Positions 41,118 to 49,978 of a stretch of DNA of 60,534 nt are shown in pieces. Every line of letters begins with the position of its first letter. Position 1 is the stretch's first letter. The DNA comes from Novosphingobium sp. UBA6272 (GTDB taxonomy: Bacteria; Pseudomonadota; Alphaproteobacteria; Sphingomonadales; Sphingomonadaceae), in NCBI RefSeq assembly GCF_002440635.1, contig NZ_DJUW01000027.1:1-60534 (forward strand), written 5' to 3'. A model generated the notes under the pieces. It saw nothing but the letters and a program-made list of their open reading frames with translations, did not search any database and had not been told where the DNA came from. Both the position numbers and the translations under genes were made by a program.

Positions 41118-42944
41118 TTGCGTAACCTTGCGCACTCGATTCGACTAGTGTTCGATCAATTGCACCCGGAGTTCGTGCTGGTGAATATTATTACAATTCC
41201 GGAGTCACTTAGTAGCAATCGGCACTCGAATCTTGAAGTTCGCAGTGATCACAATGCCAACGCTTTTGATAATACATCTTACTCTGCCATCCTGCATAAC
41301 TTAATTTCAGTGGCTCAGAATAAGCAAAATCTGTCTGAGGCAGTTTTGGTATTGGCAACTCTTGACGGACGCATAGACAGTGAAGATGCCATTTCTTGTC
41401 TGACGAAGCGAGATTCGCATTTTATCGAGCAGTTTGGATATTGCGAAATATTTCTCGATTCCGAAACAGATAATGAAGTAAATTCCATTTATCCATCGCT
41501 AGTCGTTAGTGAAATTTCAAAAATTGCAATACAGTTTCCTAACGAAACAATTCCGTATTTTCAACAAGTAGCGAAAATTCGGATCGATACCTATGATATA
41601 TTGAATTTTAATTCAGCGACAAACAACACCAATTCAATATTTGAGAATATTTTCGAATCCAGAGGTTCGGAACATATTTTAGATATCTTGGATAAAGCAC
41701 AGTACCACATTGATCATATAGATCCAGTTGTATTGCATGTTGGACAACAAACATTCACAAACTTCGATCAATTTAACAATCTTTTGGCTCGTCCAGCTGT
41801 GAAGCGGTCGGGATTTACGCTGACAGATCTGAGAGAGCGTGACTTTGAGGATTGGTCATATGATGAGAAAATGCTTGTATCCTGCATCTATATTCTGACC
41901 AGAGCGAAGTGTAGGATTGAAGAATTTAATGGTCAGCAGCTGAACCTTGTCCGTGTTGAAGCGCATCTCCGCTCTAAATACGAACAATTGTGCGATGAGA
42001 CCGGCTTGGGGGTCAAGGCGCTTGGCCTTGTGGAGTTGGCAGACAGCATCGTCGACCTGCGCAACCGCGTACGTTCTCAAAAGTTCGTTTACCGTACGGT
42101 GAATGGCCTGACATTCAACAAGCACGAGCACTTTTTCGACCGAGCTGGCATTGACCTTTCGATTGGTGCCATGCCTGAGCAAATGGCTGCGGCGATTGAA
42201 GCCCGGTTTGGACTTCATCGCCACGATCACGCATCAATCGATAACTTCTTTGGGGCCGCTGCAGCTGCAGCGTTGAACCGGAATAGTCAAGCCAGGCAAG
42301 CGCTGACACCCCTTGAGCAGCTGTTTGAATTGATCGTTCGTTCGGCCATCGCCGAGACCCGTGCCCATATCGGTATGACCCGCGGCGTTCGCGACCTTCA
42401 CCGGTGGTCGGCACTGTTCGCCAACCACTCTTATGTCGAGCTTTGTGACTTAGCCCCGGCCGATTACTATTGCGCGGTTTTTGCCGATCAGCAGACCGAG
42501 GTGCAGCTGCGTTCCGCTGATCAGCTGAGCAAGGTCTTCACTGCAATAGCGCAGAGAATGACCTTCAACAGCTGGCACTACACCCCAGGCCATGTTCCGA
42601 TCGATGCGGTTCCAAATGACCGGCATTTCTATGTCCCGCCGAGAATGTCGGATTTGACCGTTTGGTCCGACAGTCGTCACCAAGGACACATTCTCGCGAA
42701 AGTCCGTCATTGCATCCGTTCACCCGGCGGGCTGATGGTCAATGGCAAAAAGCAGCATGGACTTTTCGACATTCGGCTGATGCGGAGCGACGGCGATCCG
42801 TTTGAATTGGAGGACCTGATCTGCGCCCGGCGCCATACTGCCTATCTGCGCGCCGTGCTCCAGGCGGTTCTGGATAGTCCGCAACCAAGCGCGAACCCGG
42901 CGATCGTGCAATCCTTCACGAAAAAATACTACAAAAATGCATGA
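41118..42944 (+). CDS. unrecognised protein, first gene of the carrier-protein cluster
   Basis: A 608-residue protein without signal peptide or obvious membrane segment. I recognise no domain. An in-frame TGA at 41112 fixes the upstream limit and there is no ATG in the first half, so translation must begin at TTG 41118 or a nearby GTG (for instance the GTG of LVFDQ); none has a clear ribosome binding site. The first 280 or so codons are very AT-rich, and composition shifts to GC-rich near 41980 in mid-gene. Distinct C-terminal features are HRHDHASIDNFFG and RMTFNSWHYTPGHVP, rich in His and Trp. It overlaps the next gene by 8 bases, which ties it to the operon; it may be an enzyme of the pathway. 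Confidence 0.7.
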   Translation: MRNLAHSIRLVFDQLHPEFVLVNIITIPESLSSNRHSNLEVRSDHNANAFDNTSYSAILHNLISVAQNKQNLSEAVLVLATLDGRIDSEDAISCLTKRDSHFIEQFGYCEIFLDSETDNEVNSIYPSLVVSEISKIAIQFPNETIPYFQQVAKIRIDTYDILNFNSATNNTNSIFENIFESRGSEHILDILDKAQYHIDHIDPVVLHVGQQTFTNFDQFNNLLARPAVKRSGFTLTDLRERDFEDWSYDEKMLVSCIYILTRAKCRIEEFNGQQLNLVRVEAHLRSKYEQLCDETGLGVKALGLVELADSIVDLRNRVRSQKFVYRTVNGLTFNKHEHFFDRAGIDLSIGAMPEQMAAAIEARFGLHRHDHASIDNFFGAAAAAALNRNSQARQALTPLEQLFELIVRSAIAETRAHIGMTRGVRDLHRWSALFANHSYVELCDLAPADYYCAVFADQQTEVQLRSADQLSKVFTAIAQRMTFNSWHYTPGHVPIDAVPNDRHFYVPPRMSDLTVWSDSRHQGHILAKVRHCIRSPGGLMVNGKKQHGLFDIRLMRSDGDPFELEDLICARRHTAYLRAVLQAVLDSPQPSANPAIVQSFTKKYYKNA

Positions 42945-44343
42945 TCTCGCTGGATTTCGGCTGGTCGATGCCCGCACCGGCCAATTGCGCACATTGGCTT
43001 TGATCGCGTCAGTAGCTTCCGCTCTGGAAAGCAGGCTTTCAGATCGGCGCGGTGAAAGCGTCGCGATTGTGATCGCCGACAAGTTCGACCTGGTCACGGT
43101 CCTCCTCGCAGCCAGTCAACTGGCAGTGCGGTTGGTTCCACTCGATCCCTTTTCGCCCGCTGCAGCGCAGTCGGCATTTGTGTCTGCCAGTGGGGCCCGC
43201 ACGATCATCGCCGACCACGAAATTGACACCGGGTCAGACAGCCAAACGGTAATCACGGTCCAGGAACTGCTGCTTGCCGCAAACGAACCTGATCGGGTGA
43301 TTTCGTTCCCGGCCATGCAAAGTCACTGGCTGTTTTTCACTTCCGGTTCGACCGGGACGCCCAAAGGTGTCGAGTTCTCGTCCGACATGGTTCGTCATAA
43401 CGTTCGGCTGGCACTCGATGCATTGCCGTTCGAGCCAGGCTTTCGCACCGCTAGCATGCTGCCGGCCTATCATACGTTTACGCTGATCGGCGATATCATG
43501 ACCGCCTTTGCAGTCCAAGGTTCCTGCGTGATCCTGCCGGATTTCGAGATTGCGCAGCTCGACTTTATTCTGGAAGCGCTGGCAACTCACCAGGTTCAGA
43601 CGTTTAGTGGGGTGCCGGTCATTCATGAGGTCATGACGGCCTTTGCCGATCGCATGACAGGGCTGACCTTGCGTTTCGTAACATCTGGAGCAGCCCCGCT
43701 GCGGGCTGAACTTGTCGAGCGTTATGCTCGCCTGTTCGATCACCCAATCGTCCCGTGCTACGGAATGACAGAAGGTGTTTGTTTCCTCTCGATCAGCGAT
43801 CCGGCTCGCGTGCGGCCTGGCTCGGCGGGCGTTCCGCGGGTTGAGCTCAGGATTGTCGATGACCGCGATGATCCGGTCACCTCAGGCAAGATCGGAAACA
43901 TCCAGGTCAAAGGCACGTCGGTCATCCGGAACGGCTACTTCAACAACCAAGCATCGTTGAAGGAAAGCTACGCGGATGGCGGGTGGCTCAGAACTGGCGA
44001 TATTGGATATCTCGACTGCGACGGCCAGCTGTTCATTACCGGTCGATCGAAGAACCTGATCATCCGTGGTGGAAAGAAGGTTTATCTGGAGGATCTCGAG
44101 GCGTTGTTCGACGCCGGGACCGTGGCGGCAGTGGCGCAGGGCGGCGAAAATCGTGAGAGATTCGTCTTCTTTTATGAGGCCGAAAAGTACGACGATCGCA
44201 GCGTCAGCGAATTGATTTCGGGACGGCTTGGCATCGACCACATGCCCGACCGGTTTATCCCGATCGCGCAGATTCCGAGATCGCCGACCGGAAAGCTCAA
44301 ACGACAGATTTTGGCAGAGGGACTTCAACGTGGAAGTTATTGA
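42937..44343 (+). CDS. AMP-dependent ligase (adenylating enzyme), short form
   Basis: ANL-superfamily enzyme of 468 residues, about 50-150 shorter than most acyl-CoA ligases because the N-terminal region is reduced. Core motifs: P-loop FFTSGSTGTPKGVEF, CYGMTEGVCF (A5), RTGDIGYLD (A7), GRSKNLIIRGGKKV (A8 hinge) and the catalytic Lys in PRSPTGKLKRQ. It should activate a carboxylic acid as acyl-AMP and pass it to CoA or, more likely here, to the ACP encoded at 45260. It overlaps the unknown gene before it and the amidohydrolase after it. An acyl or aminoacyl substrate cannot be read from the sequence. Confidence 0.88.
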   Translation: MHDLAGFRLVDARTGQLRTLALIASVASALESRLSDRRGESVAIVIADKFDLVTVLLAASQLAVRLVPLDPFSPAAAQSAFVSASGARTIIADHEIDTGSDSQTVITVQELLLAANEPDRVISFPAMQSHWLFFTSGSTGTPKGVEFSSDMVRHNVRLALDALPFEPGFRTASMLPAYHTFTLIGDIMTAFAVQGSCVILPDFEIAQLDFILEALATHQVQTFSGVPVIHEVMTAFADRMTGLTLRFVTSGAAPLRAELVERYARLFDHPIVPCYGMTEGVCFLSISDPARVRPGSAGVPRVELRIVDDRDDPVTSGKIGNIQVKGTSVIRNGYFNNQASLKESYADGGWLRTGDIGYLDCDGQLFITGRSKNLIIRGGKKVYLEDLEALFDAGTVAAVAQGGENRERFVFFYEAEKYDDRSVSELISGRLGIDHMPDRFIPIAQIPRSPTGKLKRQILAEGLQRGSY

Positions 44344-45259
44344 CTGCCACTCTCATGTCGCCTCGTCGCGCTATATCCCTGACGAGTTTTTCGATGGCTG
44401 GGTCGACAATATCCTGGCGACATCAGGCTCGAAGGATGACCGCCACGGGGCCGCGCTGCGGCAGGTCTTTCGCAAGATCAACGAAGATCCGCTGTGCGAT
44501 GAATATGTCGCGCAGATGGACGAGGCAGGGATCGCCCGTGCTGTCCTGCTGATCATCGATTTCAAATACGTCTACGGCGAGCCGTTCGACGACATGGTCG
44601 AAATCTATCGCCGGCACCGGGAAATCCTTGAGCGCCATCCAGGCCGGTTCATCTGCTTCGCTGGGGTCGATCCCCGTCGCGGCAGGGCCGGCGTTGAATT
44701 GCTCGAACTGGGCATAGAGCAATACGGCTTTTCTGGCCTGAAGCTTTATCCGCCGTGTGGATTCAGCCCAAGCGACGAGCGGCTCGATCCTTACTACGAG
44801 GTATGCGCGCAATACCAGCTTCCGGTGCTTTCGCACATCGGACCCACGACCCCATCCTTGTCATTTAACTTTGCCCGACCAGAAGGAATTGACGAGGCGG
44901 CAAGGCGCTTCCCCCAAGTCAAGTTCGTGCTGGGCCACGCCGGTTCGACCCATTTTCGCGATGCCGCGGTGCTGGCCGAATACCGGCCTAACGTCTTTCT
45001 CGATATGTCCGGGTTCCAAGCGGCAGCCAGCCGCGGACGCTTCGACGACTTGATGCGGTTCCATAAGGAAAACGGCATCCTCAACAAGATCCTGTTCGGC
45101 ACCGATTGGCCGATCCACCGCCTTCTCGGCGCACAAAAGAAGTGGGTGGACCGCTTCAAGCAGCTCTGCACCGACGGCATTCTCACCCAGCGGGAGTTGG
45201 CGAACATCTTCGGAGAGACCTTCAGGTCAATTTCTCCCAGCAGCATTGGAGCGGCATGA
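44330..45259 (+). CDS. amidohydrolase-2 family metal enzyme (hydrolase or decarboxylase)
   Basis: TIM-barrel protein of 309 residues of the PF04909 type. Metal and active-site residues: His-x-His in IDCHSHV at the N-terminus, LSHIGP, LGHAGST and the Asp in LFGTDWPIH. Members include ACMSD and other non-oxidative decarboxylases as well as hydrolases. GTG at 44330 is chosen since GAGGGA precedes it and it puts HSH directly after the first strand; it overlaps the ligase gene by 14 bases. The ACP gene begins at the next base after its stop. In this setting a decarboxylation or a ring/amide hydrolysis on a bound intermediate is plausible. Confidence 0.85.
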   Translation: MEVIDCHSHVASSRYIPDEFFDGWVDNILATSGSKDDRHGAALRQVFRKINEDPLCDEYVAQMDEAGIARAVLLIIDFKYVYGEPFDDMVEIYRRHREILERHPGRFICFAGVDPRRGRAGVELLELGIEQYGFSGLKLYPPCGFSPSDERLDPYYEVCAQYQLPVLSHIGPTTPSLSFNFARPEGIDEAARRFPQVKFVLGHAGSTHFRDAAVLAEYRPNVFLDMSGFQAAASRGRFDDLMRFHKENGILNKILFGTDWPIHRLLGAQKKWVDRFKQLCTDGILTQRELANIFGETFRSISPSSIGAA

Positions 45260-45490
45260 ATGGATAACACGCACGAACTCGTCATTTCAGCCATCAAGAG
45301 CCAGATCGATGACCCGACACGGGAGATCGGATTGGATAGCCGTATCGACGAACTGGGCCTTGATTCACTGCGGTACATGATGCTCATCATCGATCTTGAA
45401 AGCAGCAGCGACCAGATATCGGTAGACGTCAAGAACATCGGGTCAGCGACCACGGTTGCTGATTTGACCAGACTCGTGAGGTACGCCTGA
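45260..45490 (+). CDS. acyl carrier protein 1
   Basis: A 76-residue free-standing carrier protein. The phosphopantetheine attachment site is Ser36 in ELGLDSLRYM, preceded by an acidic helix. It begins immediately after the amidohydrolase stop and ends one base into the acetyltransferase gene. Not the fatty-acid-synthase AcpP: the sequence around the site (DSLRYM rather than DSLDTVEL) and the operon context point to a dedicated pathway carrier, charged by one of the two adenylating enzymes nearby. Confidence 0.92.
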   Translation: MDNTHELVISAIKSQIDDPTREIGLDSRIDELGLDSLRYMMLIIDLESSSDQISVDVKNIGSATTVADLTRLVRYA

Positions 45491-45942
45491 TGGAAGGCAC
45501 GAACCTCACGCCCGGCCTCGAATTTCGGCCAGCAACTACTGAGCTGGAGCTGCGGGCGGTCTATCCTGTCATGGCAGCGCTGCGCCCCCAATATTCCTTG
45601 GACGAATTCGTGCGCCTTGCTCAGGACCAGCTCATCCCTTCGGGGGCCCGCGTGATCGCAGGATATCACGAAGGTGCCGTCGTTTGCGCCGGTGTGTTTA
45701 AGATCGGCCATTCGCTGGCCTGGGGCAAACATCTCTATATCGACGACCTTGTTACGGCCGAGGAAAGTCGCTCTCTCGGCTGCGGGTCGGCCCTGCTCCG
45801 CCACATTGCGGCGATCGGAAAGGCTGAAGGCTGCGGCGAACTTCACCTTGATTCCGGCGTCCAGCGCCACGAAGCCCACCGGTTTTACCTGCGCGAGCGG
45901 ATGGACATCGTATTCTACCATTTCCGGAGCCAGCTGGCATGA
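45490..45942 (+). CDS. GNAT-family N-acetyltransferase
   Basis: A 150-residue GNAT protein. The acetyl-CoA pyrophosphate loop is RSLGCGSALLRHI at residues about 97-109, after the strand LYIDDLVT; a typical beta5 strand follows in GELHLDSGV. It shares the A of the ACP stop/start junction (ATGA-type overlap) and overlaps the next gene by four bases. It should transfer an acyl group to an amine or possibly to the carrier-bound intermediate, which suggests the substrate contains nitrogen (inference). Confidence 0.88.
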   Translation: MEGTNLTPGLEFRPATTELELRAVYPVMAALRPQYSLDEFVRLAQDQLIPSGARVIAGYHEGAVVCAGVFKIGHSLAWGKHLYIDDLVTAEESRSLGCGSALLRHIAAIGKAEGCGELHLDSGVQRHEAHRFYLRERMDIVFYHFRSQLA

Positions 45943-47795
45943 CCATTTGCGAGCTAACGGATACCGTTGGGTTGCTTGAGCGCTCAAGCAACCTGCACGC
46001 CCCCCAACCAATGTATCCGGACGCAACCAGCATTGCCGACATTCTTCGTCGGCGTGCCGAAGACCAGGCAAACGACGTTGCGTTTGTCTACCTCTCATCC
46101 ACCGATGATGAAGACGTGGTCCGCACCTACCGCGAGCTCGACCGACGCGCGAGGACCATCGCCGGCTATCTGGCGGATGAGGTCCAACATCGCGGCCCCG
46201 ATCGGCAATTGCGCGTAATCCTTGCCTATCCGCCCTGTGCCGACTTTGCGGATGCATACTTCGGCGTACTCTATGCTGGAGCCACGTGCGTAAATGCCTT
46301 CAGCCCAACAACGCCGCGCGAAGCGGAAAAGTTGGCCGCAATCGCTGCAGATTGCGGTGCATCGATAATACTGACCCATTCATCGACGGTAGAAGCGGTG
46401 CGAACAGCTCTTGAAGTCGCCGGGCTGTCCGCTGGGCCGATTGTTGCGACCGATCGCTTGACGGGACCTGGGCACAGCACCGCAATCGCCCCCGGCCATG
46501 GCCGCCCGGAAGATGATTGCTTTATCCAGTATACATCGGGCTCGACCAGCAATCCGAAGGGAGTCCGCGTCAAGCATGCCAATTTGATGCACAACCTGAC
46601 AGTGATCGAGCATCACATGCAGGGGGCCAAGGGGAGCCGCTACCTGGGGCTGGGATGGCTTCCCGTCTTTCACGACATGGGACTGATCGCCTGCCTGAAT
46701 TACCCGATTTACATCGGCAGACCGAACGTCCTGTTCTCCCACCAAACATTCGCCCAAAAGCCGCATCTGTGGATGAGCCGGATTTCCGAATACCGTGCCA
46801 CCCACACCGCTGGTCCAAATTTTGCCTACGAGCTCAGTGCCCGGATCGCTCGCCGTGCCAACAAGGAAACACTCGATCTTTCGACCTTGAAGGTTGCCCT
46901 GTGCGGCGCAGAGCCGATCCGGGCTGCTACGCTCGAGCGGTTTATTGCCGCCTATGCCGATTGCGGATTGGATCCTTGTGCACTGGCGCCAGCCTATGGA
47001 CTCGCCGAGGCGACGCTGATGGCAACGGGGTCTCCGGTTGGAACCGGTCCGCGCTTTCTGGACGTTGACCGCGAGGCCTTGCAATCAAACCGGCTGGTCC
47101 CAATGCAAGCCGCAAGCAACGCGGACCTACCCGGCCAAACCGAGGGTTGGACACGGCGCCTGGTGGCAAGCGGCAAGCTGCATGCCATGCACCGTCTGGC
47201 CATCGTCGACTCCGACACAGCCGAGGAACTTGACGAAAAGGTGATCGGTGAAGTCTGGTTGCGCAGTGCAAGCGTAGCGAGCGGCTATCTCAACAAACCG
47301 TCCGAGAGCGATTTGCAGTTCAAGGCGCAGCTGGCGGATGGTGAAGGTCCCTTCCTGCGCACCGGCGATCTCGGCTTCATCGCCGATGAGCACCTCTACA
47401 TTACGGGCCGCCTCAAGGATGTCATCATTCTAAATGGTGCCAACCACCATGCCTCGGACATCGAAGCCGCGATCGAGAACCTCGGAATTGCCGAAATAAG
47501 GCGGTCCGTTGCCTTTGCCGTCAATGACATGGCCGACCGTGAGGCGGTGACAATAGTCTGCGAGACCCGGGCAGGAATGGAGCACGAGCGCATGGAGGTA
47601 CTCGCGGCAAGACTCGCAAATGAACTGGCACGAACTGAAGGCTTCTCAGTTGGAAGAATTGCCTTTGCTGCAAAAGGATCAATTCCGCGAACATCCAGCG
47701 GAAAGATTCAACGCTCCCTTGCGAGAACAAGATTCAACCAAAATATCCTTGAATTATACTATATATATTCATCATCACGATTTTCCGAAGCATGA
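45939..47795 (+). CDS. fatty acyl-AMP ligase (FAAL)
   Basis: Adenylating enzyme of 618 residues, of normal length for FAALs (FadD32-type), which load fatty acids onto ACPs without CoA. Motifs: QYTSGSTSNPKGVRV, LGWLPVFHDMGLI (FAAL-typical), PNFAYEL, YGLAEATLMATG, RTGDLGFI, and GRLKDVIILNGANHHASDIE with the NHH-DIE form characteristic of FAALs. The catalytic Lys is in IPRTSSGKIQRS. Its gene overlaps the acetyltransferase gene by four bases. It is the second activating enzyme in the operon, so two different building blocks may enter the pathway. The last 15 codons are AT-rich. Confidence 0.92.
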   Translation: MTICELTDTVGLLERSSNLHAPQPMYPDATSIADILRRRAEDQANDVAFVYLSSTDDEDVVRTYRELDRRARTIAGYLADEVQHRGPDRQLRVILAYPPCADFADAYFGVLYAGATCVNAFSPTTPREAEKLAAIAADCGASIILTHSSTVEAVRTALEVAGLSAGPIVATDRLTGPGHSTAIAPGHGRPEDDCFIQYTSGSTSNPKGVRVKHANLMHNLTVIEHHMQGAKGSRYLGLGWLPVFHDMGLIACLNYPIYIGRPNVLFSHQTFAQKPHLWMSRISEYRATHTAGPNFAYELSARIARRANKETLDLSTLKVALCGAEPIRAATLERFIAAYADCGLDPCALAPAYGLAEATLMATGSPVGTGPRFLDVDREALQSNRLVPMQAASNADLPGQTEGWTRRLVASGKLHAMHRLAIVDSDTAEELDEKVIGEVWLRSASVASGYLNKPSESDLQFKAQLADGEGPFLRTGDLGFIADEHLYITGRLKDVIILNGANHHASDIEAAIENLGIAEIRRSVAFAVNDMADREAVTIVCETRAGMEHERMEVLAARLANELARTEGFSVGRIAFAAKGSIPRTSSGKIQRSLARTRFNQNILELYYIYSSSRFSEA

Positions 47796-47840
47796 CTATT
47801 AGTAAAGATGCAGCATAATTATATTCCTCCGGAGAACACA

Positions 47841-49931
47841 GTGTCCAGAAACATAATCATTACGGGAGCCGCTGGATTTATCGCCAGCCATTTCCTGATC
47901 GACCTGTTGTACAATAGGGCGAACGAGGTCGGGACGATTACCTGTCTGGTTCGGGACACGCTACGCGCATCCGCGCAGGAGCGGATGGCCGCAGCGCTCG
48001 CAAGGGCCGTCAAGGACGAAGGTCTCTCTGAACACTTCACCGTAATCGAAGCGCGCTTTGCGCAAAAATGCCGCGTTCTGGCCGCAGACATCGAGAAGCC
48101 AAATTGCGGACTGTCCGAGGCTGAGATTGATTCCATCGAAGCTACTGAAATGTGGCACTTCGCTGCGATGCTGCGGTTCAGCATCAAGCTTCGGCAATAT
48201 GTCACCAAAAGCATCGTTGGCGGCACAGAAGAGGTCCTGGCCCTGTCAAAGCGGCTCGGCGTCACAACTTTCAACTACCTCTCAACCGCGATCGTTGCTG
48301 GCAACCACGTCGGCTTCAACAACGAATCCTTCCACGAAACGATGGACGGTGCCGATACATCTTACGAGCTTGCCAAGCGGGAGGCCGAACTGGCGGTGCG
48401 GGATAGTTGTGAAGCCGCCGGGATCGGCTGGCGCATTTTCAGGCCTTCGATTGTAGTCGGGCATTCCCAGACGCACGACGGCAAGACCGACACGGGATTC
48501 TACGGCCTCGTGACGATCTGCGCCAAGCTAAAGAACGAAATAGAAAGCAAGATTCCAGGCTTTCTCTCTCATCACCCGATCAAACTTGCCAACACTGATG
48601 AAAACTCGGCCATGAACCTAATCTACGTCGACGATGTCGTCGCGCAGATTTCGCAGCTGGCCGATCGCCCGGATTCGCTCGGTCACATTTTCCACGTGGT
48701 CAACAAGAGCCAACTGGCCCACTCCGAACTGCTCGAAGAAATGGAGCAGGTGCTGGGAATTAGGGTTCATTGCGTAAAATCAACCGATGAATTCGAACCA
48801 TTGGATCATCTGGTTCGTAAACAAATGGGCGAATACGAGAAATATTTCAGCAACCTCTACGAGTTCGATACGTCAAACGTAGATAAATTCCTGGGAAGCG
48901 ACAACGCCAAGAAAATTACACGAGCCGACGCCCGAAGTTTGATTGAGGTCTACTACGCGCGGTTCAACAATGAGGATAGTCGTGCGACCCTGTTCGAATC
49001 TCCGGTCGAAGATTTTGAAGCACGGTCCATTTCCACCGCTACGGGATCCCTTTCCTATCTGGTCGGCGGGAGCGGCAAGGTTCCAGTATTGATTATCAAT
49101 GCCTATGGGCAAAGTCTTCATTTCTGGACAGAATTATTCAATCTGATGCGTGACGAATATCGCATCTATCTTTGGGAGATCAGAGGTACTTCGGTTGTTG
49201 CTGGTGGCATGCAGGGGTGCTTTTCAACCGAAGACCATGTGCAGGATGCTTTGCGAATCCTGGGTGCAGAAGACCTATATGATTGCAATCTGATGGGTTG
49301 GTGCACCGGGGGCAAAATCGCGCTTGAAGTTGCTTCGCGCGCCAAAGACCGCGTTGCAAGAGTGGTCTGCCTGACTCCATCTTTCAAAGGCACCAAAGGC
49401 GAAGATCTCGACACCCAATATGAAATAAGCATGGAGCCAATTTGCCGGGCAGTCGATCGTGCGCCGAAAAATGCCAAACTTGTTCAGGAGTTCATGGGCA
49501 GCTTCTTTGGCGGCGCAGACACCAGTAATGAAGAACGTGGCGGTGATCTGAGCCGGAACGTCACCGATATCCTCAACATGGTCAATCGCAATGTTCGGCC
49601 GTTGTTGGTTGCACCTTTCGTGGCTGAGAGCAGCATTCTGAACTACTCGCGTCAATTGCTCGAATTCTGGCAACACGACATCAGCAAGCTTTATTCGACG
49701 CTCGAAGTTCCGATCATGATACTCAGCGGTGAGCGTGACAATATCGCGGATCCTCGCCTAGCACAAAAGGTTGGGCGCAACTTCGCCAATTCGGTCGGGT
49801 TCCAGATCATTGGCGGATCTCACTATATTCACAAGGAAAATAGCCACAGCGTGAAGCGAATGCTCGATGCATTCATCGAGCATGGGGTCAATGCGCTCCC
49901 CGAAAGCGAGCGGGTCGAAGCGGCAGCATAG
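47841..49931 (+). CDS. fused extended-SDR reductase and alpha/beta hydrolase
   Basis: A 696-residue two-domain protein. Residues 1-390 form an extended SDR of the thioester-reductase/NAD-binding-4 type, with ITGAAGFIASHF at the N-terminus and the catalytic YELAK (Tyr175, Lys179). Residues about 400-690 form an alpha/beta hydrolase whose nucleophile elbow is GWCTGG with Cys488 in place of Ser, with SGERDNIADP and GGSHYIH providing Asp and His. The GTG at 47841 has GGAG six bases upstream; an ATG at 47808 has none. The domain pair could reduce a thioester-bound acyl group and release or hydrolyse the product. The fusion is unusual to me. Confidence 0.85.
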   Translation: MSRNIIITGAAGFIASHFLIDLLYNRANEVGTITCLVRDTLRASAQERMAAALARAVKDEGLSEHFTVIEARFAQKCRVLAADIEKPNCGLSEAEIDSIEATEMWHFAAMLRFSIKLRQYVTKSIVGGTEEVLALSKRLGVTTFNYLSTAIVAGNHVGFNNESFHETMDGADTSYELAKREAELAVRDSCEAAGIGWRIFRPSIVVGHSQTHDGKTDTGFYGLVTICAKLKNEIESKIPGFLSHHPIKLANTDENSAMNLIYVDDVVAQISQLADRPDSLGHIFHVVNKSQLAHSELLEEMEQVLGIRVHCVKSTDEFEPLDHLVRKQMGEYEKYFSNLYEFDTSNVDKFLGSDNAKKITRADARSLIEVYYARFNNEDSRATLFESPVEDFEARSISTATGSLSYLVGGSGKVPVLIINAYGQSLHFWTELFNLMRDEYRIYLWEIRGTSVVAGGMQGCFSTEDHVQDALRILGAEDLYDCNLMGWCTGGKIALEVASRAKDRVARVVCLTPSFKGTKGEDLDTQYEISMEPICRAVDRAPKNAKLVQEFMGSFFGGADTSNEERGGDLSRNVTDILNMVNRNVRPLLVAPFVAESSILNYSRQLLEFWQHDISKLYSTLEVPIMILSGERDNIADPRLAQKVGRNFANSVGFQIIGGSHYIHKENSHSVKRMLDAFIEHGVNALPESERVEAAA

Positions 49932-49978
49932 TCACAACCAACCGCCCCGTCAGGCAAATGGAATTGAAAGGCAGGATA

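Noticed and set aside
47808..47840. ATG at 47808 as start of the reductase-hydrolase fusion
   Set aside because: No ribosome binding site; the GTG at 47841 has GGAG at the right distance and puts the Rossmann motif at the N-terminus.
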